Of a DNA stretch of 64,000 nt, positions 47,014-59,300 are shown one piece after another. A program made the translations under genes and the position numbers. Source of the DNA: Nemania diffusa (lineage: Eukaryota > Ascomycota > Sordariomycetes > Xylariales > Xylariaceae); the NCBI GenBank assembly GCA_038501195.1, contig JBBPUQ010000001.1, positions 3,534,001 through 3,598,000 of the forward strand, given 5' to 3'. The first letter of the stretch is position 1; each line of letters opens with the position of its first letter. The notes below the pieces were generated by a model. The model made no database searches, was not told the DNA's origin, and saw only the letters and a list, made by a program, of their open reading frames with translations.

Positions 47014-48435
47014 TGTGAAGAAGAAGGCGAAGAAGAAGAAATCGGTCTTGTTGGTTAAGGCTGGTTTATGAACGAGGTTGAAGAATGGATGATGATGGAG
47101 AAGATGAAGATGATGAAGTTTCTGGAAGAACTGGGGAATGCGAGGTTAATACTTATATGTAAGTAGGAAAGTAAATACTCAGGTGGGATGTTTAGCGTCT
47201 TCATTACCTAGGTACATACCTAATCCACCTGGCCTGTTTCCATACCACAAACTACCTACCTACCTAAGGTACGCTGTACGGCCAAGGTGAGGGGCAAGGA
47301 GGGGCTATTAAGTTATGGTGAATTATGGGTCTGGGTTTCTAAGGTAAGTACCTCCTATGTAATTACATCTACCTACCTAGGTATGCTACATAAGAGTGCT
47401 GCATTAGGTAGGAAGATGATTCTACTTGCAAACTCGCTAGGAATCTGAGCGTGGGATGGCCTATGAAGAGTATACAGGTGGTGTCGTACAGGTAGGATCT
47501 TGGAGGCTCGAATTGGTGGGCCGTGGGTGGCTTACCGCAACTAGGCTAGATAGGTACCAACCGTGTACAGCTAGCTCTGGGCCTCGAGGAACCTATTAGC
47601 TTACTCCGACCAGTACCCTGAAATCCCAACTCCGTAGATACAGCTTATATGTACCTACCTTAGGTAGATACTTCCTTACAGGAAGAGGGGTGGACGGTGG
47701 GGGGCAGGCTCAGTTACCAGGTACCTACATCCCGAGCTAGGCCCTAGGGGGTTTTAGGATTGAGTCAAGTACACCCTACACAACATAGCCGTCTTCTTGC
47801 TCCATATGAAAAGTCTCGAGTGACATGCCCTGTCCCTGTAAGTAAACAACCTGACCGTCACTGGCTATACAAATGTGTTCTGTATTCCGTATACACATAA
47901 ACAATTATACACACATAACACATAACACAGAGCATCAGGTGGGGACACCTACCTAGCCATCATGTCCGTAGTAATATTATTCGTAAATATAAGGTTGTAT
48001 GATACTGATACCATGTATGCGTATAATTAGCATCGTGTACCATACGTAGACACTTGGTGTTTACGAAATGACGACATACATAGTTGGGATGCCGATCCCC
48101 CGCTTTGTTGGGGATTACTCGCAGCAGACGACTCACTCGCAGTACCGCCCGCATCAGAGTCAGATTTGTGCAATCATGAATGGCGAATGGTTCTCTCACC
48201 GCAACAGTCTCGCTCGCCTCGTCCATTTCCCCGCTGCTACCGCTCTCGACAAGGGACCATCTAATAGGCTGTCGTCGAGCACACAACACCACATGTTGTC
48301 TACTACGATGATCAAGCGAGCTTGTATTAACCACTAGGAAGTCAAACTCGTCGGCAACACCGACGATGGCTTGTAGATAATAATAGCTGCTGGATGATGG
48401 CTACTGGCTAATGGTGAATAGAAGGTCGATCATGT

Positions 48436-48669
48436 ATGTCGTATGCACCGCCCACCGACAAACATCTGGGTCTAACACGAACACTACCACTAACACTGCA
48501 CTACCCCGGCCCGCTTGTAGTCGATATAGTTGGTCTCGTCATGTCTCTCGTATCCTCATCCCGAGAACTAAAAGGCGAGATAAGCGAAGCTGGCTTATAC
48601 CGTTGGTTCTATAAGCTAGGCCGTAGAAGTAATACCGCTATTGGCCGTACTTATGTCCTTTCGCATTAG
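48436..48669 (+). CDS. Possible small ORF, unknown product
   Basis: A 77-codon frame starts with an ATG and carries a hydrophobic stretch (LVVDIVGLVMSLV), then SRELKGEISEAGLYRWFYKLG, which looks more protein-like than its surroundings. I do not recognise it. It may equally be a fragment of a decayed gene. The opposite strand nearby also has coding-like pieces, so the evidence is weak. Confidence 0.2.
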   Translation: MSYAPPTDKHLGLTRTLPLTLHYPGPLVVDIVGLVMSLVSSSRELKGEISEAGLYRWFYKLGRRSNTAIGRTYVLSH

Positions 48670-51388
48670 TTGGAACCGTTGTCTGGCGATGCTCGTTGAA
48701 GCTACGTTCTATCTAGATATAAAGCTCGCTCAACCTCACCCCTACCATAACAACTAGTGCTAAAGAACGTATTCATTGATCATCTAGTCATTATCCCAGG
48801 GCAAAACGACACCCGTATTCAATTGTCTCCAATAGAGTCGGACCAAACGGAATCGGGTGCCAGTGCCGCGGTTATGGCTGAAATGCTGCACCATTAGCAT
48901 AGCTTGTGTGGGTATAGGAGCCGGCTGCCCGTCCTTGAGAATAATTATATGTCTCATCTCTATACTCATTGGAGCGATTAAGGCACGTTCGATCTGCTCA
49001 GATGAATATATGCGTTCGAGGAGACTTCAGTTACCGGTGAAGCCGCTTGTGAGTGGCCAATTGACCTGTCTATACAGATACAGTCTTGTGGCGATCGATT
49101 CGACTTGAACATTTGTTGTATCCCTGTCAATCACCACTTGGCATCGCGGCAACCTCGATTGGAAATATCTGGTTTACCTGCAGATGCCCTCGGAAGAGTC
49201 TGCAGTTAAGCGACCCCTATCACGCACTCAAACACTTGACAGGGACTCAAAAATCAATAATGATTAGGCACCACTGCAGTCCCGCCTCTCGTCAGGCTAG
49301 GGTGTCAAGAGGAAAAAGATTGGTTAAACACTGATCGCGAAAGCAAACGGGCTACAAAATCAGCCGTTCACTTCATCTATATTAAGGCAGGTCTGAGAAC
49401 GCGAGGCGAATCTCACGCCAATCAAAACAAGCTCCTCTCTAACTACATAACATAAGTAGTCCGCCTCGACAATGACTAGTACAAGACACTGAAGTAGTTT
49501 CATATCTCTGGTCTAGACAAGAAATCAGGAACGGTCAACAGCCAGCGCTCTGCTCTGCCAATTATCATCCACCCGTTCGCGATCATACCTAGCTGCCATT
49601 GACACACACCGGTAAAGATAAAAACAAAATTGATAGGTCTTATGTAGTCCCATAGCATGAGCTTCTTAGTAACCGCCTAGGAGAAATTCTTACTGGAAAC
49701 ACCAGTACCACGAGCACCTGTACTACATATTGATTCTATTTACGGTAGAGCTTTTAGAATACCGACTCAGACGTAGCTACTTTAAGTTGTCTGTGTGAAA
49801 GAGATGGGTAAATAGTGGTCCATGAAAGGGGCTAGACAAGTAAACTTGAAAAGAAAACAGAAAACAGAAAAAGGCACCTAAATCACCGAGAGCATACGTA
49901 TAGCTTCCTATGAGCTTCCAGCAGATCACCGGTGGTACCCATTCGACATGTTCCACAACTTGGGCCGTAGGTATGAATGATTCTCATGAGCATACTTGCT
50001 GCATTTTATTTCTACCTAACAAAGCGTAGGGTCTAGACAAGCCTGGACGCCTTTTGCTTTTGGAGTTCTCGAATGTTTATTGGCAACAAAGGCCGATAAA
50101 GGGTAGATATCAAAGGCTTAGAATGAATTGGTGGGAACGAATCTAGTGAACCCATCCGAGGAAATTGGTAGTCGGTCCTAGGACGTTGAGGGTTTGATGC
50201 GCGCACTCCCATCTCCGGAACTATACACGACCGTAGTTGTACAACCCACGGCTACTAGCATAGTCTCTATTTAACATTAACTTTTCTAAATTAAGGAGAT
50301 CGAGTTACACGTATATCCTTGACGCGTAGTTAGAGTAACGAATGGTTCGGATTTAAATTGCCCGAGGGCTATGTAGGAGGTCTATCGTGGCTCCATAGAG
50401 CATCATCATCATGCTTTTAAGCTGGTAGGACCTTAGCACCTATATGAGGTCGGTCAACCGGCCGTTATCTATACGTATCACTTGGCGCTTCTGTGATGGT
50501 ATTTCTTGTTTGTTCTTCATATCATACAAGACGTTGTCGGCACATCGCATGACTCCTCGATACTTGTTCCGCATGTATGATATGACCCTAGCTACCTATG
50601 TGATAAAGTCTGTCGATGCTTTATATCGACCACACGCCCTGCCTTGTCGACTCGGGCTTGTCTCGGTACCATATATCGGGCGGGTGTGCTCTGTGATCAT
50701 CCGTAGTCCGCGTCTCCTTGTATGCAAGCCATCACATCTCGCATAGCTGGCTCTCGATCGGAAATATATGGTTGGCTGCGTACCTGCGTGTATTAAACTA
50801 CGCAGTATGAGATTGTCTTGCTGGCCCTCCCTATACGTCTATTCAGTGTTCTTCCATCCCGGCTTCTCCTTCCTAACCTAAAGGCGTATAAAGCTGATTG
50901 GGGTAGAAAAGAAAAATGCATGAGCGTCTCTAGTGATAGCAGACTGAGGTATTCCTTCGTCCTACCTCCATAGGGAATGGATTCTTTAGTTCAATCTTTC
51001 CCTCTAGTTCCTGTACAGAGTAAGCTTAAATTCTAGCCATTTCCTAGAAATCGTCGAGTTCTCTTGAGTTGAGTAGTGGGGTTTATATAGTTGACCTATT
51101 CTACTCTACCGGAAGCTGCGCTTCGTAGTCAGTGATACTGCCTTGTCAGGACGCTGCGGATTAACCGTAAGTCGGGTATAAAATAAATAGGTAGACAGAC
51201 ATATATTTCTATCTGTTACCTAAGTACTGAGTACGTTTAGTTCCACCACACCTCTTCTTGGCTAAAGTTAGTTGACATAAAACTTTTATCATGGGATGAA
51301 GCCCGTGTGAAGTATATAAGTGGATAGATAGATGGATAACTTTTCCCCTTTAGGTACAAGATACCTTGGGTAGGTACTTTTAAGGTGC

Positions 51389-51393
51389 AAAAA
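51389..51393 (-). terminator. RNA polymerase III terminator of tRNA-Pro
   Basis: Five T residues on the minus strand, four bases after the discriminator base of the tRNA. This is the normal length and position for a Pol III stop. Confidence 0.8.
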
Positions 51394-51396
51394 GCG

Positions 51397-51495
51397 GGGC
51401 TCAGCCGGGATTCGAACCCGGGGCCTCCTGCATTCCCATATAATGATGGAAGGGAGCGACCCGAAGCAGGAATCATACCACTAGACCACTGAGCC
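51397..51495 (-). tRNA. tRNA-Pro (anticodon CGG) with intron
   Basis: On the minus strand the acceptor stem GGCTCAG pairs with CTGAGCC, and the discriminator is C. The D-arm carries the A-box (TGGTCTAGTGG). The anticodon stem CCTGC pairs with GCAGG; the loop is TTCGGG plus one T after the intron, giving anticodon CGG. The intron is about 27 nt and starts one base after the anticodon (place fixed to within one T), the usual position for nuclear tRNA introns. The T-arm CCGGG-TTCGAAT-CCCGG is perfect and holds the B-box. No CCA is encoded, as expected for a nuclear gene. Confidence 0.93.
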
Positions 51496-51866
51496 GATCA
51501 CCAATGAGAATTTGATAAGTTCGTTGACTGACGAATGACGTCTTGATTATTATCCAATATTACTGCCATGCGGGACACGACCTTCTATCAAGCCTACGAA
51601 CTCAACATAAATGAGAGAGCTCTTGATTCATATCTTCGTACGTCTAGAAGGGAGAGAGGGAGAGAGCTAGTTCCAAAGTGCCTCGGAAAATACTTTCAAT
51701 TTATAGCTTGCGTGAGCAATAATTTATTTATAAATCATTCGTTGGGCATTAACTAGCATAACAATAGAGAAGTTATTAATTAGTAGCTTTTAATAGTCCC
51801 CTCTTTCACACCTAGTTTACAGCACAGCTAGCCGGTTCTAGGCCATCACATTGTATCATTCGGTCA
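51496..51866. other. Short spacer between the tRNA and the F-box gene
   Basis: About 370 bases, AT-rich towards the right. It should include the 5' flank of the tRNA and the 3' UTR of the minus-strand gene. A 62-codon frame at 51568-51756 has no recognisable content. Confidence 0.35.
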
Positions 51867-53695
51867 TTATATCGTGAGCTCCTCAGTACTGGTGCTATCG
51901 TATTCTTCTCCTCCTCCTTCATCGTCGTCATCATCATCCTCATCTTCATCTTCATCATCATCCTCATCGTCCATGAGATCTAACTCTATCGTTAGTAAGA
52001 AAGGAGATATTGTTAACGGAGGGAGGAAGATATCAACGAACCGTCGTCATCCTCATTACTATTATCACCGTCCCAGGATAGTTCCATCTCACCATTGATG
52101 TCTTTGATGGCCTGGCTGAACGCGCTACCTGCCCAGGACCTCACGAATTTGTTTTGGGACCCTTGGAAGGTAACCTGGCCAGTGCCTAGTGCGTAGTGGT
52201 CTAGTGACTTCTGTCTCATGTAGGACAAACGCAGCCTGTTGATTTCAAGATTTGCTCTTGCCATTTTACTGCACAAGCGGGCCCATAGATTGATATTCGA
52301 GCTTGCCTTACCTTCAAGTGTGACTTTATGAAGGCTAATACCACGTAGAGTTGATGCATAGTTTTGGTATAATGCAAGCAGTACGGATTCTGTCACAGTT
52401 GCCATCCCAATTTCCAGATGTTGTAGGTTCGGAAATTTTGGTGCAGGTGGGAAATGTGGGGGGAGAGATCCCTAAAGGGTTGTTAGTTCAATTTTCAATG
52501 GGGTTCACCAACGGGAGCCTCACATCTACAAACGTCAACAAGCCTGAGGGGTTCGCTGCTACGTCTGCGGGATCATCTCTTTTGCCTGCTAACCATAGTA
52601 GGACTCTTTCGGTAGCAGCCCGCTGGTACAACCGGAAGTTGAGACGTAAGTGCTCGAGACCTGAGGCTTTTGGTAGGAACCTAGAAAGGAAATACCCTGA
52701 TCCACCGATTTCCTTGCCATTGCCATCATCAACAGCGAACAGGTGGGCCCCCTCTTGAGTAAGACCCTCTAATAGTAGTGTTTTGAGCTTGCTTAATGCC
52801 ATGGAAACTGCGCTGTCGAAACGAGTCGGGATCTTAAAAGAGTGGTCAGGAAATTGACAGTAGCGTAAAAGCACCTCAATTCGAGTGAGTTCGGGGTTGC
52901 CACCAGACACTAGATAGCGAGGCATTAGTATTTCCCTAAAGATAATTCTTAGAGGAGTCTGGTAGAACTCAGGTTATAGAGAGATCATGTTAGTGGCGGG
53001 GACGATTATAGTAGGAGCATAGGTATAAGTAACCATTAGGTAGAGGCTAGCAGAAAATTGGCATACATACGTGCAGCATTTCCGATGGCTCGAAGAATCG
53101 TCAAAAAAACATGACTGACATACTCAGGGCCGTGATCCTGTTTACCAATTGGGATCTGTAAGCAATGGCCTGTTCCTATTGCCGCCACGAATGTAGGACA
53201 ACCGTAGCTATTCCAAGTAGTATCATCGCGATGACGACCTTCAGAGCGGAAGTCTCGCATGCCAATTGTCTCAAGATTGGGCAAATGCTTGAGAGCGTCA
53301 GACAACATTTCAGCGTCTAGGCCGGTGGTAACAAATTCTGTATGGTTGATACATTCGGCGTGGAGGCGATTGATCTCCGGGGGGCCGCGAGGTGATCTAT
53401 GCATGGGCCCAAAACGAAACCCAAGGGATACAGGATTGAAATAAGGGTGTTCTACGTGGATGATGAGATGCGTAAGACTTGGTCCAAGTCGCGACTTGGC
53501 AATGTCGACTAGAGTCTGAATGCTAAACTCAACCAGGGCGAACTGTCTCTTGGAGAAGAACTCTCTAGAGAAGGCTCCGAATAGCAACGCCTCAAGCTGC
53601 TTGCAGGTCCCTCGAAGATGGCCATAGTCGGGAGTGGTGAGGTATGAGGTGATCTGGAGGAGCACCTCTAGGGGCATACTGAATAGGTCAGTCAT
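51867..53695 (-). CDS. F-box/leucine-rich-repeat-like protein with acidic tail
   Basis: Proposed exons 53695-53071, 52909-52524, 52471-52042 and 51985-51867 give 519 aa with all phases consistent. The N-terminus (MTDLFSMPLEVLLQITSYLTTPDYGHLRGTCKQLEALL, part cited) is a typical F-box helix pair: MPLEVLLQI then GHLRGTCKQLE. The rest has irregular Leu-rich repeats, for example HLPNLETIGMRDF, KFPNLQHLEIG and LRGISLHKVTLEG. The C-terminus is almost pure Asp/Glu (encoded near 51895-51985). F-box proteins link SCF ubiquitin ligases to substrates; the substrate is unknown. Junctions 1 and 2 are less certain: a GTATGT donor inside exon 1 with acceptor TCTTTAG is another frame-keeping choice for junction 1, and the second intron is only 52 nt. 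Confidence 0.72.
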
Positions 53696-54251
53696 GGCCA
53701 CCTGATTGAAGAGACGGGCGGGAGAGGCAACTGCTAATGCGAATTGCAGTCTGGTGCATACAGCGTGAGTTGCTTTATAGTTATTTGGCCATAGGGGTTG
53801 TGATAGCAGCCAACTCTGTCAACTCTAGGCTTCAGCCTTGAACCTACTAGGGTAGGTAAGAGGTATGTAGGCAGCTATCACAAAGGTGGATTCACCTATA
53901 CAAGTACATGGTAGCTACTAGTTCGTACATAGCAGACTGTATGTTGTGCAAGAAGAAGGTACCTACGCTAGTACCTACCTACCCTAAGCATGTAATACGC
54001 CACTAGCAATGACTTCAATGGCTGATAGGCACTGCAGCTGTAACTTCAGTTTGTGGACAACCTTAAGAATATAATTGCCAAGCCTGGTTAGCTTCATGCG
54101 GCTTTATTCATCTAAGTTTATATGTCTTCAGCAGCCATAAATCAAAGGGTATCTATCAGTTGTGGTTTTTTCTAATTGTGACTCTTTACACAGTGCAATT
54201 TGTACAAGATAAAGCATTGGGTGCTCACCGCCACAGCTTATGTATATAATT
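53696..54251. promoter_or_regulatory. Spacer between the F-box gene and TRM1
   Basis: It should hold the F-box gene promoter and the TRM1 3' UTR. TACCTACCTACCC and GTAGGTAC words lie at 53840-53990. No gene is seen. Confidence 0.35.
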
Positions 54252-56369
54252 TCAGTGCCCTTTAGCTCTCGATTGAGGGCCCCAATGTTCCGTTGGATTA
54301 TTTTGATACCGTATTAGTCCTTGCTTAGACTTATCACGGCCAAGGCGTTGGTCAAAAACAACTTCTAACTTGTCACACTCCTCATCCTTCTTTTCACTAC
54401 CCAGTCTCAGCAATTTGTATGCCGGGCTGTTTTCTTTAATGTTCGCGATGGTCACAGGGTGCTTCTGCCGTGTCCATTCTCTCATGATGTGCCATATAAC
54501 TGACCATGGTGCATCTGTCCTCATGCTCCCGGCTTTACAATGACTTCTTGTGACCTCGTAGCCTAAGTGACGGAAAGCACCTCTCAAGCTATCCTCGTCT
54601 GGGCAAACACAATGCAAAGCACCTGCGAGATTGGTGGGGTGGAAATAGAACGGGTATGGCTCTAGTGCCGCAAATTCGTCCTCTTTGTTCACTGCTGAGG
54701 CATCCTCCGGGGCTGGGAGCGATTCTTCGAGTGCAGTTTGCAACATGCCTGCTATTCGTAGTTTTGTGCCATAAATCTCATCTGAAGCATTCGGTAGTTC
54801 GTCTAGTATCCTCTGGATAAAGTCCGGAGAATGCAGAGGTCCGGCATACATAGGACCAGCAAGATGCATTCTCGAGTCACAATGCTGGCAGTTCAGACCG
54901 GCTGTCGGGGCTAATGCAGAACCGTGTTTATAGAATGAACCCTTGCCGGATTTGTTTGTAACCTTCTTATTACGCGCTAAAAGTTGGGTTTCCCAAGCAC
55001 CGCATCCGTGGTCACAGGTATATACTACCATTGTCTTGCCCGCAAGGAACTTAACTTGAGCTGGAGATTTTCTGATCTTGATAAAAATCCGGACGTAGTA
55101 GTCGATTGATAAACTGAGAAGTGGTTCGATTGCTAGACCATACCTTGCGGCCGAGGTAGCAGCAGCGTGTAAAATTAGCCGCAACCCAACTTCGTGGGAA
55201 TAAAACCCCTTGAGAGGAATACCACCGTAGAGGGAGTATGCCTTCTCCGGATAACCATTCGAAGCCCACACACCCGAGTCCGTACAGGTTATACAAAGTA
55301 GGCCGCCGTCATCGCGGACCGCATTGACTGCAGCATCGAGAAACGGGGCAGCTGTCCCGTATGGATCCAAATCAATGACGTTGTACCTCTTTCCTTTGGG
55401 CTTATTTTTCTTGCCGTGTTTTCCTCTCTCGTGGTCACGAGCAACCTCTTCGGTTAGCAGAGAGTACATATGAGCGCGTGCATCCCCCAAGGTAGCTATA
55501 ACCTTTGACTCGATGCCGTTGTGCTCGGCATTGCGGCGGATAGCCTCGACGGCAGAGGGGGTGAGGTCATTAGCGGTAACGGAGGTAACGAAGGGAAGCT
55601 CCTGAGCATATCGCAGAGCCCTAAGCCCCGTTGCAGAGAGAGCATCCAGAACGGTGAAGTTGGGGCCATGGGGAGTATGGTGATGTGCTTTATCCTCTGG
55701 CTTCGACTTAGACTCGTTGGCAGCCTCGGGCAGGGGGTGGTTAGTGGCAGCGCCGAGGGCTCCCTCATCTTCGCCCTGCTTCTCAATGTGCTCCTTGGCA
55801 TCAAGCATGGCTATATCCTCGCTCTCGTCCTCGGCGCTCGCATTGCTGGTCTGGGCCAAGTTGGTTGCGTCGGTGGTATTTGCTTCGGTGGTGAGAGCAG
55901 ACTGGGGTTGCTGTTTTTTGGGGTTTGGACTATCGCCATTGGATTTATCGCGTTTTCTCTTGGCAATATGTTTCGCATTAGCAGGGCGCGACTTAGATAA
56001 GAGGCCTTCTCCGTAGGCCTTGATAGCGAGGACAGTCAAGTCTCGGTTGAACTGCTGAATCGGATTGTAAAAGACCTGCTGTTGTTCCTCAACACTCTTG
56101 GTAACCTTTACAGAGGGGTCTGGTTTCGTAAAGGGCACGAGGATGCGGCCTAGACCCTCCTTTATTTCGGTATATTCCTGGCCATCTCGTACAAAAGTCT
56201 GAACGCCGGGGATCGAGGTTGAGGTTGAGGTTGAGGTCAAGGTCGACCCATTTGGAGGATTCGCGGTCATACTGCGCACAGCTTGACAAGAGAATCGCCG
56301 AGCAAGAGTGCAGCTTACATGCCGGGATGAAAGACGGAAACCAATATATGATGAGGGCGAACAGAACAT
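54252..56369 (-). CDS. TRM1: tRNA (guanine26-N2)-dimethyltransferase TRM1
   Basis: A single exon. From ATG 56369 the product has 705 aa; from the second in-frame ATG at 56270 it has 672 aa. The first 33 residues (MFCSPSSYIGFRLSSRHVSC...) are rich in Arg and Ser with no acidic residue, like a mitochondrial presequence. The SAM-dependent methyltransferase core includes LDALSATGLRALRYAQE (about residue 241) and DLDPYGTAAPFLDAA (about residue 331). A Cys-rich zinc site follows: CDHGCGAWETQ and NCQHCDSRMHLAGPM. The enzyme dimethylates G26 of many tRNAs. A linker at about residues 110-210 is fungal-specific, basic then acidic. Yeast Trm1 is targeted to both nucleus and mitochondria from alternative starts, and the two ATGs here would allow the same. 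A (GAGGTT)n stretch encodes a Thr/Ser repeat near the second start. Confidence 0.94.
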   Translation of the reverse strand: MFCSPSSYIGFRLSSRHVSCTLARRFSCQAVRSMTANPPNGSTLTSTSTSTSIPGVQTFVRDGQEYTEIKEGLGRILVPFTKPDPSVKVTKSVEEQQQVFYNPIQQFNRDLTVLAIKAYGEGLLSKSRPANAKHIAKRKRDKSNGDSPNPKKQQPQSALTTEANTTDATNLAQTSNASAEDESEDIAMLDAKEHIEKQGEDEGALGAATNHPLPEAANESKSKPEDKAHHHTPHGPNFTVLDALSATGLRALRYAQELPFVTSVTANDLTPSAVEAIRRNAEHNGIESKVIATLGDARAHMYSLLTEEVARDHERGKHGKKNKPKGKRYNVIDLDPYGTAAPFLDAAVNAVRDDGGLLCITCTDSGVWASNGYPEKAYSLYGGIPLKGFYSHEVGLRLILHAAATSAARYGLAIEPLLSLSIDYYVRIFIKIRKSPAQVKFLAGKTMVVYTCDHGCGAWETQLLARNKKVTNKSGKGSFYKHGSALAPTAGLNCQHCDSRMHLAGPMYAGPLHSPDFIQRILDELPNASDEIYGTKLRIAGMLQTALEESLPAPEDASAVNKEDEFAALEPYPFYFHPTNLAGALHCVCPDEDSLRGAFRHLGYEVTRSHCKAGSMRTDAPWSVIWHIMREWTRQKHPVTIANIKENSPAYKLLRLGSEKKDEECDKLEVVFDQRLGRDKSKQGLIRYQNNPTEHWGPQSRAKGH

Positions 56370-59300
56370 TAACGGCCCATCACCGAGACGAAGTCCAGGG
56401 AGATGGCATGTGGCATAAGCTGAGGTGAAGTTATAATTGTCTACTATTTCTTTTATTGTTATGATTTTTTTGATTTTTTGCAATAGCAGCAGCCTCAAAA
56501 GCGCCCCACCACGTCAGTATCTTTAGGTAGGTACCCACTCTCAGATAGTAGCGATAGCGAGCTACCTACCCCTCCCAACGGTCACTGTAGTGGGCGGGCT
56601 ACCTTATGTACATGTGTACCTAGTATATTAGGTGGGTACCTAACCTACTATGCTAGGTAGGTAGTATATAGGTAGGTATATACATTATCATCAGCCTCTT
56701 AGATTTAGCGATTTCAATGGGAATTGGGTCATTCATTGGCCGAGAGACGATAGGCACCGTAATATTATATTTTCTTATTCTATATATTCATCCATCTGTT
56801 ATCGTCGTGTACTACCAATGACGAGCCGAGTTGGTGAAGGCATAACGACCCGAGCCTATCTTTTCTTCACGTTTAGCCCTCGCAAACGCGGAGTTGAAAA
56901 TCCTGTCTATCACCGTGATAGCCCGAATAAGTGCGGCGAAAAAGGACCGTCAGTAACCTCAATGGACTTATCGCCTTGCTAGGGAAACAGAACAGCCCAT
57001 CGTCCAGTGGTGTAGCTGTAGATGTTGAACTGCCTGTGGCAAATGTCTATCTCAGCTTAAGACGGACATATTAAGCCGAGGATACGAGGAGAACCCCATT
57101 CAACACTAGGTTATCACTCCGGCTCGATCTCTATTATGTCCACTACTCCATGATAATGTTTCTTGTGTTAAAGCACGGTAAGACGCCATCCGCGGAGCAA
57201 CTTCTCTCTCGAAGCCTTGCAAGGCCTAGATGAGTGTCCTCGCCTTGCAAGGCCAGCGTGGTCTCTTTCACGCGACTAGGCTCTACAACCTGTTATATCT
57301 GCGGCTGGCGAGGTTGTATCGTATACTCCCAACACGCTGCCTATCAATCTTAACAACATGAAGCACGATTGTGATGTATTGATGTACGCCGTGTCACATG
57401 TGATAGGGATCGGGCATGAGACACATGCGCAAGGCAAGCATTCCTACAGTAGATGGGAAACACGGACTATTCCTAGGTGTTACGGAGCGAAATCCCTTTA
57501 ATTAGCCCTGCCAATCACTAGCTTGGCATTGGTTTGCTTATACTCGTGGGAAACAAAAGTAGTTCGCAGAGCTTTCACAACACGCCCGCCAGCACCCATA
57601 TCTACCTTCCGACGCTTTTATTACCGAGCGTCCTCGTTTTTGAGCGAAGTACATAAGTCTCCATTGCTCGAAATGCTAAATATATAGATACACAAAACGC
57701 AAATCCATCATCTCCAACTTCGTTGTACTTCTCGGAGTCGATACCAAGAAATATCTTATTGCGCAAGCTTTTGCTTCTGCTTATTATAACATTAACTCCA
57801 CATTAGGTTACTAGATAGCCGGTATTCATTTTAGTATCACCTAGCTAACCGCCGGGCGTAGAGGAGCGCTATCACAACAGCTTCGGGAAATCTGCAGCCT
57901 CCCTTCCTCAACCTCGCTTAAGCTCGGGTATATCAAGGCGTAAGTTCAGGGTCCACGGTACTTTACACTCATACGATCGATAGTTTGTGGGATTCCATGA
58001 CCCCTCGTCATCTTTCCTAAGTGGCGACTACAACTCCGCCACCGTCGGGGAAGGTAAAACCGGTGAGACTTCTATGCGGATATAACAAGTGAGGAGTCAA
58101 TAGACCAGTCCGTGCTGAATGGAAAATGTCTATCGCTTAGTTCCTAGGGGTTAGCTAACCCCTCTATCTACCTAGGTAGTATAGCATCATAGCGGCTATC
58201 AGCCTTCTTGTCGGAGTTCATGTTAGAGCTGTCGAAGGAAGAGCCTCAATATATGGCGGGCGTTATCTATACGGGCCTAGCCGGCGCCGCCTCGATAGGA
58301 GTAGCTCATAAAGACTCGCTCAGCGGAAGTGGGCGGGGTTGGAGAGCAGGGCGCCAGCAGTGTTATGATTCTATGCATGAGATAGAGGTCTACTCTCAGT
58401 AGTACTCAAGCCGATGCCATGATAATACCCTCACACTGTAGCATTAGAGCCGTGAACTATATGAGCCTATAGTAGTAGACGATTGCTAGTAAAGCAATCC
58501 TACACTATCCGGCATAAATCAGATAATAGCCTTTGGAAGCCTAATGTGCTACCAGCCTTAACTTACAACGAGGAGCTAAGATTTATGATTACAGACATTT
58601 GCATATCAGACGGAGACAAGTGAATGAAATTTGTAGACTATTTATTACTTTGTCTCACGAGAATTTGCCCCTTCTGGCACGGAGGATGATCACGGTGGAA
58701 TAGTCAAATGGCCATTAAACTTGGTATAAAAAAAGCGGTATGGCTATGATTTTCCAGAACTCGTTAAGTACTAGAATGGTTATTACTCGGACTTGCGTTA
58801 CTTTCAACTATCGAGGTCTATATTGTACTTCTATATACTATTTGCTGTGGCAATAAAAAAAGTAAGGACCTCTAGTAACCTCGTGGATAACGAAGTGATG
58901 CCTATATAGGTAGAGCCATCTAACGAGGTTCATAATAAAGACCAACACTTAAAACGATACCATGATTGTCAATCAACTACTGCCTCATAAAGCAAGCACT
59001 ACTCGAAATACATAAATTAACAGCATTAGATTGCCTGCTAAGCGTAATATTTGTCGAGGACTTGTTCAGGGGGTGTAGCTATATAGTTATGTCCGTATAT
59101 ATTCATGGGAATTACTATTAATTTATCATAGAAAATGGGTAGTACTCACAAGACCCTCTAGAATTTGAGCAATACTCTGTATAAGTGCAGTGTTTTAATA
59201 ATACATCATATTCTCGTCGTACATATACTACCCGAAGAACATGAAGAGCTTAGATTAAAGTAATAGTCCTGTCAACTACAACCAAGAGTTTAGAGGCAAG

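Larger units (their letters stand above)
47014..51396. other. 4.4 kb gene-poor region with possible coding relics
   Basis: The first 900 bases hold the FKBP12 promoter and many CTACCTACC / GGTACC words (47200-47420, 47640-47740). From 47960 to 49340 several peptides of coding-like composition occur on both strands, but they do not join into one gene (see findings). The frame at 50444-50746 (+) is 100 codons long with no recognisable content. No RNA gene was seen before the tRNA at 51397. Confidence 0.4.
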
